Origin: Anas platyrhynchos | Taxonomy: Eukaryota > Chordata > Aves > Anseriformes > Anatidae | Length of the DNA: 64,000 nt | Direction of reading: 5' to 3' | Assembly (NCBI RefSeq): GCF_047663525.1 | Contig: NC_092589.1 | Span: 57,407,501 to 57,471,500 of the forward strand | Shown: piece after piece, positions 38,201 through 53,000 of the stretch | Position numbering within the stretch: position 1 is the stretch's first letter | Layout: each line of letters opens with the position of its first letter | The notes under the pieces: model-generated | Told to the model about the DNA's origin: nothing | What the model saw: the letters and a program-made list of their open reading frames with translations, nothing else | Database searches by the model: none | Translations under genes and position numbers: made by a program

Positions 38201-39298
38201 CACCACTGTGAGTTACAGTCTTGGGGCCCTGAGAGCACACAAATAGGCCCCAGCTGCACCAGTCACCCCACTGCAGCCTCTGCACCAGGCCTGTCTCTGG
38301 GGTGCACCTCAGCCCAGTATCCCCACCCGTGTGCAGCCCCATATCCTGGTGCTCCTGACCAGTGTCCTGGGACAGATCCTGCCCAATCACCTCACACTGG
38401 GACTGTTGATGGAGCCTGCTGGCAGCTCCCACCCTGCTCAGATGCCTTGGGATGGCCCCTAGTCCCTGTGCTCCTCCTCAGCTCCCCCTTGCCTCGCTCC
38501 TCAGGGCTGCTCCCGCTGGCAGAGAGCAGTGTGGATAACAAAGCATGTGAAGTCCTCCTTGGAAGTCTCCAAAAGTAGTCTAGATAATTATTTCTGACCT
38601 ACTCTGGTGGATGTAACAATGTTGGCTCCAGGGATAAAGATGGACAGGACAACTGTGACTTTCTTCCCCCAGGCGAGCTTTACAAGCCTGTCACTGAAGG
38701 TGATTACACTCCCTGGTTTATTTGTGGTCTTTCATTTAATTAAAGTTTTGCCTGAAATGCAGGCCCAAATCATCCATTTATTTTTTTGTTTGGCTTAGTT
38801 CTGTGACCCACCAGCAGTTGCTCTCTTTTTAGCAATGCAGTTGAAGAACATGATTAAGTTTGATGAGCACAGGTGGAAGTATTTGAATCTATGGAAAGTA
38901 ATGAGTTTGTAAGATTGAAGGCTGGTCAATTTTTGCCATGTGAGTAAAACTGTAGTGCTGTATTTTAAACTAAAAGCAGTATATTTTGTAACACTCAAAA
39001 CACTAATAAGGGTTTCTGTAGTCTATGTGCCGTTTTATCTGGTAGAACTAGTCTGTAGGAAAGGACCTTCCAGACAAATTTCCAGACTTTGAATTAAATG
39101 GATAAAACTTTGAAATTCATTACTCATGCTTAGTTCTATAATAGACTGAACTAGGATATCCCATCCAAACGTCAGGTTTACTACTGGTAGGTAGACTAAT
39201 TTTCTGCTTTTCACTAGTACATAAAAATGAATTCTTTTGAACTGTGTGCTTTCCTCTGTTTGTCTATGTTAATTGCTTTTTTATTCAGAGTTGCAAAA

Positions 39299-39366
39299 TT
39301 TATTTTCAAGAAAGAACCATGTGTGATACGGATGGTGTTTTCTGTGCGAGTTCTGGGGACATTGAG
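39299..39366 (+). other. candidate non-coding 5' exon (SYTL3?)
   Basis: A strong acceptor (TTGCTTTTTTATTCAG) and a fair donor (GAG/GTTAGT) bound 68 bases. SYTL3 needs at least one upstream untranslated exon, and this is a plausible one by position. There is no coding constraint to support it. Confidence 0.25.
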
Positions 39367-40872
39367 GTTAGTAGTATTTTCACATCTATAGTATCAAAAA
39401 AAGAAATTATGTAGAACTAAAAGCCACTTCTCTTCCTGTGTGCGGCTTGAAAACTGAGTATATTTTGCTGATATCAGTCAGCTTTCATATTCTGTTGTGC
39501 TGAGTCTCTTTTTGATGTTAGAAAACGAATAACTTCCCATTGATTATTAGTTGCTCTTGCTGGGAACAAAACCAGAGACTTTGCAGAAGCTGTTGTAACA
39601 CAAGAGCTGCTCTTTGATTGCATTTGCTTTTATCTCTTTTGGGGATGCTCCTCTGTGCATACTTCAGTCTAATTTTGGTGTCAAAGGAAGGAAAGGGGGT
39701 GGAGAACTGCCACCAGTTTTCTTTAAGGAAAGATAAACAAATAGTAAGAGTGCAACTCATCGCTTAAAAGCCGTTTACTTCCACGCATCTTTCTTTGATG
39801 GCTGCTGAAAAGGTAAGGACGTTTTTTTTAACTGTCCTATATGACGCTACATAGGGGAATGCGTTTTTATTTACTGAAATGGCGTTGGTTAGACTGCAAA
39901 TATTTTATGGAAAGACCACAACTGCTACTTAAAATAGTGTCTTTAATGCTTAAAATTTTCTTAACTAAGATTAAATGTATTTGATTGTCCTCTACAAAAT
40001 GTAAAATAGCCATACATTCCAGTAGCATTTGTGGACGTTTTTATTCTGAACCTCCTGAATAGGTGTCCTAGCTACTGATGTATTACATCTGTCTTTTGGG
40101 TTAATGGATAGAGTAATCCAATTACCTCAAGTCAGTAAAGGCTCTGTGAATCTTTAGAAGATTGGTTTATTTGTACTTATTTATTGGTCATTATTTTGCT
40201 AATGCTTAAGGATCTGAAAGGAGGGAGAAAGAAGTTCAATATCACATTACATGCAAAATTGCTTTGAGAGAAAGAAGCTTGTTAAGTCAAGCATTTGTAA
40301 GCTTAAAAACTTATAAAATATGCTGCTTTTTGCACTTTGACTTGTCCTAGGCCTTCTGATTAACCTCCAGTTACATAATTACATACCACCTTAGTTTGAT
40401 TTAAGAGAAAAGAGCACAGTCTTCTCAGATTGCTCTGTACGTGTGCACACCTCCCTCTCTTAAGAAGTGACCATGTTGGTTTTCTCATCTCCTTTACAAA
40501 AGCTTGACATGATGTTCTAAGAAAGCTACTCATCCATCTGTCTGACACTAGGGTTACTTTAAAGGCATGATTTAAAATAACGTGTGAACAAAATACTTTG
40601 TGATCTTTGCAATGAAGAGGAAGAAGTATAGTGGTATTTACTAACCAGGTTGCTGTTACTTTTGGTTTTACAAAGAAGGTGCTGGGCTTTGTGAGGTTAG
40701 CGGACTGTGCGAGGTAGCTAGCTAGCTAGATTGCCTGATTCGATGGGTAAATATGAGCGGAGATTTTTAAGATTGTTTTTTCCTGTCAAGAAGTGTCATT
40801 ACTGGAAACACCACTTCTTTAATGTTACCAAAACCTAATTCAATGCAGACAGCTTCAGTGTCAGAAAAGCTC

Positions 40873-40915
40873 TTATTTATTTATTTATTTATTTATTTTT
40901 ATTTATTTATTTTTT
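40873..40915. repeat. (TTTA)n microsatellite
   Basis: About ten TTTA units with a few extra T. Confidence 0.95.
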
Positions 40916-43770
40916 AATCAGCCATGGTGAGCTTCTCAGCTCACTTGGAATTCTTCCTTGAAATGACTAAGAACTCAAATCTGTTGTGAAGCAAAAGGAT
41001 CATCCTATTTCAGGGAAAGGAGCATTTTATTTGTTCTTGAAGCTACCTCATCATTAAGTTAGATTTTGAGTTATCTTTGAATGTACAAGGCAAACTGACA
41101 GAACACAATGGTTGTTTGTGCTTAAATCTTCATAAAAATTAAAACAAAACAAAACACTGTAGGGATGTGCAGGTGCAGTAATCATACAGCTGCTGGCTCT
41201 GTGATGGATTTTGTGCTTTGTTCTGTGCAGCACATGATGCAGTGAGACTCATGGAGCCTTTTTGTCCCTCTGCATAGTGCAGATGCTGTTGGACATAGGG
41301 CCCCTGGCACTTCTCTCTGCAGTAAATTTGTTCTGCTGTTTGGTGTCAGAAGATGATCCCAGTCTTTCCATCCTAGTCCCTTTTGGCAGTCTACTGCTGG
41401 CATTAGATGCAGTGCTTATGCAAATTGTCACTGTGAATGGAATATGAGGTATTGCAATAAACCAGCTGTTTTGAATGGTGGTGTTTGCAGCAGCTCTGAT
41501 GGGCTGAGGTTAAAAGCCTTTCAGCAGAAAGAGAGCATAGCTGCGAGGAAGACAAAATGGAAACAGGGGAAGGCTCCAAACCGTGCTTTCCCTCACACCA
41601 CTGAAATTTGTACAAGCTTGAACAGCTGAAAACATAATTAGAAATATCTATTTATACGTGAGTTTCTAAGTAAGATTCTTTATGCCCCCAATAGTTTTTT
41701 ATACTCTAAGAAGTCATCTGAAATCCATTTCCCAAAATAGGCTTGAAATATGGACCTCTTGGGGCTTCCCTGTGAAGAAGGGAGGTAGTCCTTTTTTAAA
41801 GAATTTGGAGGAGATATCAAACAGCAACTATTTTTGTACTTTCTTAAAAGCAGATGCTGCTTTTTTAACTGTTGTACAGGTATAGTAGCTCTGTAAGATA
41901 TTCATATATTTTCTTTAAGATCACTAGAGCAGTTTTCTTTGATCCCCCCTAATAATGACTGTCATGAATTTGCTAGCTCATTCTGTTGCTTCAGCAGGAT
42001 TTGCTGACAACATTGTACATATACCAGCCCTTGGAAATCCTGGCAGTTCACAGAAGGCCTCACTTCCAAATACTGTAATGGCTGTTTTGGTATCCTGTGT
42101 GGTGTAGAGGCTGTGTTGACTTAAAGGGAATTGAAGGCTGAAATGTGTTAGTTAATTCTTGGAGATATCCTTGAGATGAAAGATTAAAGCAGGTGGAGGT
42201 GGCAGGGGTCTTTGAAAACAACACACATGGTGTTAAAAATTGCTAGGGCTTTTTAGGTTTTAACTGAGTAATATCCTGTGAATTGCAGTTGTTAAGGAAA
42301 CAAAATGTGATTATGCCTATCTCTGTGTCTTTTGTTTCCACAGGAAACCAATCTTTTTTTACTTCTTAACACTTCTGTGAAATGCTTTGTCCTTTTGTTG
42401 TCTGTTGAAGAGTTTCATGAAAAAAAAATATGTAAAAGAATGGAATGCATACTGTTTATATCAATATCAATTATTGCCTCCTGTTTTGTTTGTATGGTTT
42501 TAACCTTAAAACTCTCAGTGTTTTAAAATAATAATCAATTTGGTCAGATTCTCATCAGAGGTACATCAGTGAAATATCTGTAACTGCTTCAGTAAACTTT
42601 TATCCTTTTGTCTTAGTGGAAAGTCTAACACTATGTATTTAGTCCATATTAACTTTGAAGCACTTAACCTGTTTTCATATAGGTATCTTTAATATTTGGT
42701 ATAGCATAACTGGAACACTCGTACATTTCCTGTAGTACATACTGAACACTACAGTAGTAATAAAACTGGTTATGGTGTCTTAACTGAATTGGATTCAACA
42801 ATAATATTCTTTCTCTACTTTACTGTAACAAAATTATTTTGTGCTTTACTAAGCGCTTTACAAAAGTGAAGGTCACAAAATATATCCAGAGCATGGTTGT
42901 GAATCTGTTTTGGTTTTTATACTTCTATATTTGTACATTAATATCATCAGTTTGATATAAAAGTTGTTAGTGCGCTGAGCTAGAAATATTATCTATCTTA
43001 ACTGTTTGGTGTTGGTGGGCATTAACAAAGATACTGGCATTACTGTGTGATAAATGCTTTATCTAGTCTTAACAGAAATCAAGTTATTATTACAAACAAC
43101 TCTCAAAGGGTATTTCTCTTCTTTCTCTGAGGCTTGTGGTGTTTTGTCTTTTCAGTAAGATGCGATCAGAAAGGGGCATTGCTGTCTCAACCAGCATGGC
43201 CAGATGGTGCCTGTCCTGGCACCTCTAGGCCTGTGCTTGAAACTAAGATCATCTTTGATGGTTGTTTCATGTTGACTACCTGAAAAATATAGAGATACAT
43301 GGCTGAGTGTTAATGGACATTACTGTGAGACTCTAAAGAGTCTTAAAACCTCTCCCTGGTCTGAATTCCTGTATGAAAGGACTGAGTGTAGCAAAAAGTG
43401 GTCTGCAGAAAGTATTACTCATATGCTATTTGAAATAAATGTCTTGAAGAAGTGAGGAGAAGGGACAATGATGTGTATTTTTTTATCCCTAGGTCCTGAA
43501 ATTCCAAATCTACAAGACCAAGTAAGGCAAACCACTTCCCCAAATCCTTTATGCTACCTCCTGGTGATAGCTAAAGCCGTACCTGGGACCTTGCTGCATG
43601 CTCTCATCCATCTTGGAACCACTCTCAGCAAAAGAAAAAAAAAGAAGAACAAGAAGTTCTTTGATATGAAAAAGTCAAGTGCTGTGACCTTGTAACTCTT
43701 CATATTCCCTGGGTAGCAGAGATGCTTAAATGGTCTCTTGTGTGAAGACGTAGTTATTTTTTTCCTCAAG

Positions 43771-43934
43771 GGTATGACACAGTGAGACATATCACCAATC
43801 AAGGAAGAAGACAAGCTCTTGATAAACACTCGGATCTTGAGAGCCACATTATATTCTCTAAAGTAGTATCCATCGTTTTGAATATACTAGAGCAGTGAGT
43901 CAGGAGTCTACGAAATAAGTTAAGTTTGGCAAAA
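43771..43934 (+). other. SYTL3: probable 5' UTR part of the first SYTL3 coding exon
   Basis: A good acceptor (TTATTTTTTTCCTCAAG) ends at 43770, and no better one lies between it and the ATG, so the exon probably begins here. The leader contains an ATG at 43773 (GGTATGACA), out of frame with 43935 and soon stopped. Confidence 0.4.
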
Positions 43935-44044
43935 ATGGCCTGTGAATTTAATCTAAACTTCCTTAAGGAATTGGAGCGAGAGGCTGTTCTAGAAGTGCTA
44001 TACCGTGACCAGGTGGTGAGAAAAACAGAAGAAGAAAGAGTAAG
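43935..44044 (+). CDS. SYTL3: SYTL3 coding exon 1
   Basis: Residues 1-36 plus two bases; helix SHD1 (LKELEREAVLEVLYRDQ). The donor GTATCT is weak, but it is the only site that keeps phase with exon 2 (EEERVR|KLKMQ). Confidence 0.92.
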
Positions 44045-47000
44045 GTATCTGACACTACCCTTTTCATGTATTTCTGATCTTTTGCTTTTTTTTTTTTTTC
44101 CCTCAGGAGTACTTTTCTTTCTCCTTGCTGACCTTCCAGATGTATTCCTTCTTTTATTTGTTGTTAATACTAAGTTTTTATTCTTTGGGAAAATAAGGGG
44201 TTATCCAGAGTCTCTTGGATTTACCACACTACTGACTACTCTGCATTAAAGATGGTCAAATACTGCTCTGTCAATAATCTACTTAATGAATTTCAGTTCT
44301 AGGATTTGTAGGAAGTTCAGTTGCTACTTGTATTTCTTCCTCAGTGAGGGCTTTGTGACATCCTCATCATGCTCCTATATATGCCTGTACAGTCCTAATA
44401 ATGCAGAACACTTTTAACTTACATTGTGCCAAGACTGAAGTTAAGAATTGTTGGATACCTCCTCATTGTGCTGAATCCATCTCTGTTCCTTCTCCTATTC
44501 GACAGCGAGCAGTGTGCTTTCTCAGAGGATGTCAATAGGTGACGTTGGCTAGGAAAAGGATTGTGTTTCACACTACACAAGTATCTCAGTAGTGAAGGAT
44601 AAAGGATAATACTTCAGCATTTTATTTGCTTTGTATTAGCTCTTCTGTAAGGGTTTCACTGCAGTTCGTGCATTGCTTTGTCACATTGCATCCCCATATA
44701 AAGCAAGGTATTTGTATCACTAAGTTAGAAGTTTTTAGTTGTACTTAAATGTGGAAACTTAAACGTTGTTTACAGAAAAGGTTTGTGTATATATAACTGG
44801 GCTTATTAAGTGATTGTGAAAAGTAAGTAAGGGGTTATAAACAAAATCTGAATTAGAAAGTCACTGACATCTGTTGGTGATGTAGGTGACAAAAACATAG
44901 ATCTTGACTCTTGGTACTTGTCATGGAAGCGAGGGTAACGAAAAGGAAAGGTTTAGATATTTTGGTCAGATGTGTTTTTTATTTGACTTTCAGGTGATGT
45001 GTTTGTTACAATTGTTTTATTTGATAGATTTGATTCTTCTTATCAAAAATCTTGATAAATATGATGATAAACATCATCAAAAGCGAGCACAATTTAGTCT
45101 CAATTTTTGTATGTGAATGACATGAACACTTGCATACATAATTTTGGTGCCCTGTCCTGAGTGTACATAACTGACGTGAACAGGACCCCACTTATGCTGG
45201 GCTATTGCCCTGTATGCGCAGTTGTGGTTGCACATGCAACCATCGTGCAAAAAATGCTGTGTGCAGACGCCTTCAGACAGTGCCCACAATAAGGTCAAAC
45301 TTGAAGGTACAGCTCCAACTGGTAGCGACATTGCGCAAACAGGGCATTAGCTTGTGACCTACATGGGTTTTGTGTTTCTTCTGTTTTGTTTTATTTATTT
45401 ATTTTTTTTACCTGGGTGATTAGGAAACTGAAAATGCAGCTGCAGCAGCTTCGATGGAAAAGGGCAAGAAATGTCAGCCATGAATACCAGGAGAGATCTT
45501 GTGCCCGATGTCAGAAATCCCTTGGGTTGTTGATGAACAGAGGCGCCGTATGCAACGGGTGTAGTCATCGAGTGTGCTCTGAATGCCGTGTCTGCCTGAA
45601 CCCCTGCATTTGGAAGTGCACCGTTTGTTATGCACATGGGTAAGAAATGTTAATGGTTTTGATAAGTTCTTGTTTATGCTGATTTTGTTCACGTTGGTTT
45701 AAATGCTGGATACTGTTCTTGTGTGTATCTGTTGCTTTAAACAGCTAATGAACCAAAGCCTCTGGTAGAATGAAAGTGTTGGATGAAGTCCTGGCAGCAA
45801 AGAAACTGGTAGGAGTTTGGCCTTACTCTTCATGTAGGCAGCGCTCCCCTTCCTGTGTTCAGCAAAATGGAACTTCAGGGTAGGCCAGAGGGGGCGTCAC
45901 CCCTTTTACAAAGGTGTTAATTGCAAAACAAAGAGCAGTCTTAATAAGTGAACTCTAGATGGCACTCATGCTCCTGAGTCAATATCTAACTGATGCATCA
46001 AAACTAGTTGTTGAAGGTGCTGTTTTTCTACATAGTATAGCCAATTGCTTGACAATTTCCTAGTCACTATTATTATTTGCTTCATACTGCAGAGGTGAGG
46101 AACCTGGATTAATGAATAGTGTGAAGTCCTGTCTTGTAGATATTTAATTACATATTATATTATATATATATATTTAGTTAATAACATTATCAGCAACCGT
46201 TTAAATACGGTCAGAACAGAGATCCAAGTTTGTTTACACTGAATTTGTTTTTATCCTTTACTATGTCACCTTGGTTTTGTTTTCCTGGAAAAAGGAAGCA
46301 ATCTTCCTTTTACTGTATTAGTACAATTTTCATTTCAAAACACTCCATCATAGTCCCTTCTGTTAATCAGAATCTTGCTAAACCAAATGGTGATGATACT
46401 TTCCCACCTGTAATGAAATATATTTAATATTCTGTATGCAAAGACAGCAAGTCTTGAAAATGAATCAACTTGTGCTATAAATCGCTGTATAAAGAGGGGA
46501 AATTTGTGCCAACACAAGAGTAATGCACCACTTTATTCCCTCTTAAGATGCCAAAATGACATTTAAATAATGCCTGGGAAATTTAAGGCAAAGTAGCAGT
46601 CTTAAGCTAAATGAATTTCTACTAGTAAATTGAAGTAATTTTCAATGCTTTAGAAGAGACTGTAAACCATCACTGAAAAGATGCTCACTGAATCTTTGGT
46701 TTATTTTGCAGTTTACACATAAAATAGGCAAATTAGCCCTACCTATATTTAGTACAAAGCACTTGCTACATTTTGATGTGTGTATCAAACTTTATACATC
46801 TGTTTATACATCGTTTATTTATACATCAAAAATTATACTATCTGGGCTTCATGCTATAAACACTAATGAGAAAGGTTAAAAAGTTAAATTTCTTTCTATC
46901 TAGATCGCTTCCTCCACTTGTTATTCTTTTAAATTAATTTCAGATCACTTGGAAATCCTCTCTAGAGAGCAGCTAGTTACTAGACTGCTGTGTTGCAGTG

Positions 47001-50000
47001 CTGCGCACCCTGAATAATTTCATAAGTTTTTCCAAATATTTAATGGTGAAAATGGTGAAATGCATTATGCAAATGTATATTAAAAAACATTTTGACTTTG
47101 AGGAAGTTGTATTTTCTATCCTGCTGATACAGAGGCATTTTCCAGTGGAATAGACATTATAGCAAAGAAATGGTACGGGATTCACATTTGATCTTGCTTA
47201 GTCCCAGTGCAAAGTCCATTAAACTCAGTCACATTTCTTCAGTTCCTTCAGTTAACTTTGCATGAGGGCTGCAAGTCTTTGGAAATGCAGCAGTGGGGTA
47301 AATGCTAGTCAGCACCTTTTGTTTATTCAGGTTGAGGGAAAAATAGGGTGACTAAGAAACCTAAGAGCTGATTTTCAAGTCCTGAGCAACCATAACCTTA
47401 AGTGTTGGTTACCGCTAGGGTTGTTTATCCTGAACAAAACATGACCATCAGCAGCACTGCTGAGTCTCTCCTACAAATGTGGCAGTCCTACACATTAAAT
47501 TGTTTGGGGCATCTGACTTTATTTCTCACCCAATTCACACTGAGTGGTAAAAGGCAATGCAGAGGTTTCTGCAGTTTCAAAATCCATGTACCTCATGGAG
47601 CTGACAGAAAGCACTGGGTTGGGTGATGCTGACACAGGACTGAGAGGACTGAAGCTGTGCCGTGGCAGGGCAGAGGCAGGTTGCCATCCTCCTGATGTGT
47701 GTGCAGGGAGTGCTGCCATGTCCCCAGGCAGCTTGGGGCAGCAGGGAAGGGCAGGCCGGGCAGCACTGCCCTGCAAGCCCATGCCAGAGGGAAGAGGCCT
47801 TCGGAGAGGCCGCCTGGTGCCAGCATGTGGCCTGTCAGAGGTTTCAGGAGGAGCTGAATATCTCATCGGAAAGCCATCGTTCACCTGTCCCTGTGTACAC
47901 TTCCACCCAGTTGTTTAAATGTGTTTGTTGTGTTTACAAAATACAACATTTAAAAAGCCTCATGTACTAACAATGCCTATGCTCTCACCTGGAAGAGCTG
48001 TAAACGTGAATGGAGCCGGTATGTTGTATTTTCTAAAGGAATCCTAGAGCTCGTCTGTTTTAACGTGGAATAAAGTGGTGTATGGAACAGCAGGCCTGGG
48101 AATTTTGTTTCAGATCTCTGCCTAGAGCAGATTTTGTTGCTTTACATAAGCAGTCCCCCACAAACAAACAAACAAACAAACAAAAAAAAAAGAGAGAGAG
48201 AGGAGGGAGCCCTTTGCAAACCCGCAGCAAAATCAGTCAGTGTTGTTAGCAGTCATGAAATCTTTGTTTTCTGGTAGGATTAAGAAAGACTGTTGGATGG
48301 TTAAGAGATTACTAAATATTTAAAGAAATGCATTTTGCTTATTCAAATATATTCTGCTTGTTTTTCAGAGATGTGAAAGTAAAGGCTGGTGAATGGTTTT
48401 TTGAGGAAAGAGCAAAGAAATATCCAGATGAAGGTAATCACTGGAACAGGCCACAAACTGTTGTGCATTTAAGTGAAATGCAGAATGTAGTCTACTACTA
48501 TATTTGACGTTTCATACATTTTGTGGGAGATCTCTCAGAAGTTATCTTGCCTTGTATGCCTGTACAATAAATGAAGCATAAATGCAAGCTAGCAGAAAGC
48601 ATTTGAAAGTATAATTTATTTTGTGTGAGTAATCAGAATAAGAAAATTACTGGCCGTATCGATTTAGATAAATGAACATGTAAGGCTACTAAGAAATTCC
48701 ATGACACGTGAAATAAGTATGGAAATGTCAAAACGTATGTGCGGGAAGGAGCTGATCTTGCATTCATTGTTTGTTAAAGTTAAAACTTAGGTTGTTTTCG
48801 CTCAGAAAGTTTCAAAGCTTAAAGAAATGATGGAGTGGAATAGAGAAACATACATAGTTATAAACCAACAGAAAGCTAAACACCTACTGTTTCTTTACGT
48901 TCAGCCAGCTGTGCATTTGCATTCTGTTCAGTCTTTTCAATGCAATTAAAAATACAAAGCCCTAAACGAAATTATAGAGGATGTGGATGGATTGCCTATG
49001 GGAATGTCATTCACAAATCAAGGAGCTGTTAGTCTTCATTTTTCACCTGCAGTGACTAATGAGGTGGAGAGGATTTCCTTTATCTTTCTGTTAAAGCTCC
49101 ACTTCAGATAGGCAGCTATTTGCCTTTGTACATGACTGTACCTTAATATTACAATTTCACTTACAATATCTGTATCTTACCTAGACTTAAGAATAGCTGG
49201 TAAAAAGCAAAGCACTGGACCTTAAATATTTCTTGGGAGACTTGAATAAGAAGAAGTTTATAAATGGAAGAATGTAATCAGGCAAATCTTGTGTAGTAGT
49301 TATTCAGCAAAGGTAGCAGCTAACATACTAAGAAACTGAACTGCAGTTTCTGCTAAACAATTAATTTAGAAACAAATAAATAAATAAATCACTTAATTCC
49401 ATTCTAGCTAGGACAATTTCTGATCTTAATGTATTAGTTGACCAATATTTTAAAGTGCAGTTGTATTTCATAACCATTGTTAATAATTTTCTCTCATATT
49501 CTTTTTAGAGAGTCTAAAGCTGATAATCTTAACATTAACAGTTACTAGAAAATGAAATGTTGTTCTCAGATATTGAACCTGATATTGCAAGGCACTGAAT
49601 GTCCTTCTTTCAAGTGAAAACGTTCTTACCTTGCATTATCAAAGCTTTGTTGGTACTTTGAAGCATTTTGCTTAGTTAGTCTAATAGTAATGTTGTTGAA
49701 GTCACAAAGTTCTAAGGATATACAGAAGGTAAGCCTCTTGGGAGAAATACGTTGGTTCCTATGATTAGACCAACTGATGTAGTTAAAGGAGTTAAAAAAA
49801 AAAAAAAGGGGGGGGGGGGAACTTTCAAACAGCATTTATCTTAGTTATGTATCCTTCAAGCCTGGAGAGGCAGTGCCCTCTTCTGGTTTAATAATATAAC
49901 ACAAGTGATGTATTCACTGCAAAATAAGTTAAACTGAAACATGTTACAGTGAAGTTTTCTCATGTTGCAGAATCAAAAAATGTTGTGTGCGCACACTTTT

Positions 50001-53000
50001 TATTAATTTTCTGTAGCTTCTATCTAAAAATCGTATTCTCATAAAAGTGGTAGATTGCCTTTACTGACTAGTAAATTAAAAATCTAAGAAATCATTTAAT
50101 GCTACAGTAGCTCAAGATATCAAATATTACATATTAATAATAGAGCATTAATTCTGGAGTTCTGTTTGAAATTTGTAAGATCAGTAAGTTGATTATTTTT
50201 TCTACCACCACCAGGATATGCTACTTGTATGTAAGTAATATAATTAATGATGTCTCCAGCAAAGCATGGGTCTCGTGCTGCTGTCTGTATTGTTATTATT
50301 AGGAATGATTAGTGATTAAAACCACTCCAGCTGGCTGTTTGTTGCATGCATTTGGCCCTTCTTTCTGTTTGTGATTAGTCAGGAACAAGCTACATTTTCA
50401 TGAGCCTTCATTGTTCGTGCCTGATGGAGCGCTTGCTCCTTGCTGTTCTTTACATCATGTGGCTGCTCACCTGAGGAATGTGACATGGTTGCTGTTTCCC
50501 CACAGGAACAGCCTTAGCAAAGGGTTTTTGCCTGTGTTTGTGAGCTAGTCATCTATCATCACAGCTGTTCAGTTCTCTAGTAGAAAAAATGAAAGAATTT
50601 TTCATAAGAAGCAAGAAATTACCACGTGTCTACTCTTGCAGCATATTTTCAAGCTTTCCATAGTGTTTGAATTTTATGGTTTAATTGCATTTCTGTGCAC
50701 TACCTGCTTCGTAGCCCTCAGGAGGCCGAGGGCACTTAGCAACCTGAAGAAGTAGGCCTCTTAGCATCCCTACGTGATTGTCCTCAGGGTTTGTCAAGAG
50801 CTAGGCTGAATGTGTCACCTGAAAAAGGGGAAGGTGAAATGCTGATATGTGAAATAGGGATTAATTTCACTCCTGATCTGCATGTGCATGAACTTCTGTA
50901 AATACAGGGGAGTTCCTGAAAAGGCACTGATTTTAAGAAGTGCTGTGCAGTCAGGCTGTTGTTGTTGCAAAGTAACTGCTGTTGTTGCAAAGTGACCTTT
51001 TTTTTTTCTCCCCTCCTTCACAGGCAGACATGAAACAGCTGGTGCAAAGCTCTTGAAATCTTATCAGAAACTGAGGTAAGACTCATAAAAGGATAAAAGG
51101 ACAAAAGGTCCTAGAACATTGAGACTTCATATAGGCAATACACTGTATATTATAAACCAGCCAGGAGTTTGTATTTTTTGTTTATAAAGAATAAATTTCA
51201 TTACCTCTTGAGTACAGATAAAAAAGCATTGAAAAATTACACTGTTATCTCTTGGCAACCCATAGAAAGGGTATCAAGCATGGAAGAGCGCACTATTTTT
51301 AGAGTAATAGTTTATTTACTTGAAATAAAGGAACTTTTGTTATATCTCCTTGTTTTCTGTCTATTTTCATCAGTATCATTCAAACTTACACACTACATTC
51401 AAATGATAAGAGGTAAAAATTATCAGGTGTAATAATTACTAGGTACAGCAATTATTATACATAATAGTATTTGTATTTGCTCAATGGCAGATTTTGCTGA
51501 TTTGATAGTTTCAGAGTAAATATGAGACAAGAAACTCTGTATGCAGGAAGATGCATCTGTTTACCAAAGTCTAATACAAATACAAAATCCACTTTATACT
51601 GAATAAGTATTTTGAAGGTTTGAGGCCTAAGCGTAACTATGCTTAAAATATTACTAGTGATACATAATGCAAGAACAGTCTACTTAAACTATATTGTATA
51701 AAAGAAAAATGATTCTTAAAAAATAAAAATTAAAAAAAATAGGAAAGAAAAAGATACAAAGAGATGGCAACAGTTTTATGATAATTATCTGGCAAAGCAT
51801 AGCTGCATAAGACAGGAACTTGTAGACAGATAAGATCCTAACTTGGGCTGCATAAGGCCTTGCTTTCACCTAGATTCAGTAAAAGTAAAAGCAAATCAAA
51901 CTTTACTGGCTGGCTGCCTTTAGGGTCTGTGATTGTTCTGTGATAACCGACTGTAGTCAGATTTTTTTTTCTCTCTTTCTTTAACAGACCAGGGCTATTT
52001 ACAAGAGGTGAAATGGCTGGAATGCTGTAAAAGGGCTCTGACAGCCCTGGGCCCAGGCAAGGAAGGGTCCTTACAGTATTGTAAATAAAGATAGCTGTTT
52101 TCTGACAACATCTCCAAAACAGAAATGGGGCACATTACACATGGGTTGTGTTTCAGCACTTGGGACACAAATTGTAATGCTGCCAAACAAAGTCTGTTCT
52201 GAATTTGATCTTTCTCACCGTTGTAAGTTAATAATTCTGCCTAGAGAAGATAGAAAGGCAATCTTAATTCTTACAAGCACAGGCAGTAAGCCTGTGCTGC
52301 AGCTCTTAAAGACACGAGATCTTAACCCAGATCTTCATATTTCAGAAAAGACAGATAATAAAGATACTGTGCATGTATTTGGCTCACTTATCCATGTATT
52401 AGCATAATATATTGATTTTTGTCTCTTACATTTCTAGTAAAATTTCTGTTGTACCTCCAACTCCACCTCCTTTCACTGAATCTTCTGCAGGAAGTAACAC
52501 AAAGGTAAATGTACATATCTTTGAAATATAAGTACGTATTCATGCAACTCTTAGAGGGCCATCATATGAACAGACTGTCTGCAGAAATGCAGTAAATGGC
52601 AACAGCTGCTGTACATCATTGCAATATAAACACTGTCTTCTGCTTCTGTCGCTTTTTTATGCTGTATCGGTAGTAGGTTGGAGTCTCATGAGACATGTTT
52701 TCAATTAGTTTTCAGTTTCTGAGGGAAGTGATTAATCCCTTTTACTTGGCACCTGCATCTAGACTACTGCCTCTGGTTTGGGTTCCTCACTATAGAATAG
52801 CAAATACACGGATGAATTGGAAGCATGTTTAGTGTAGAGGCACCGAGAAGGGTGGGGCTCAAGCACTTCTGTAAGGAAAGCTGGTGGACAGGAGCTTATT
52901 TAACCTGGGGCAGAGATGGCTTTAGTGGATCTGACCTCTTTAGCGTTTATGGGGGAGTCAGAAAGAAGACAGAGCTGGGCTTTTCCCAGCAGTGCGTGGC

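Larger units (their letters stand above)
37602..43770. other. region between DYNLT1 and the first SYTL3 coding exon
   Basis: Probably the long 5' intron(s) of SYTL3. No coding exon found. Contents seen: CR1 fragment 37976-38200, a GC-rich patch of unknown origin at about 38220-38520, a candidate non-coding exon at 39299-39366, and a (TTTA)n array at 40873-40915. Confidence 0.55.

Noticed and set aside
47519-47970. overlapping 102- to 124-codon frames on both strands in SYTL3 intron 2
   Set aside because: A GC-rich patch with frames on both strands and no family resemblance; probably an old unrecognised repeat.
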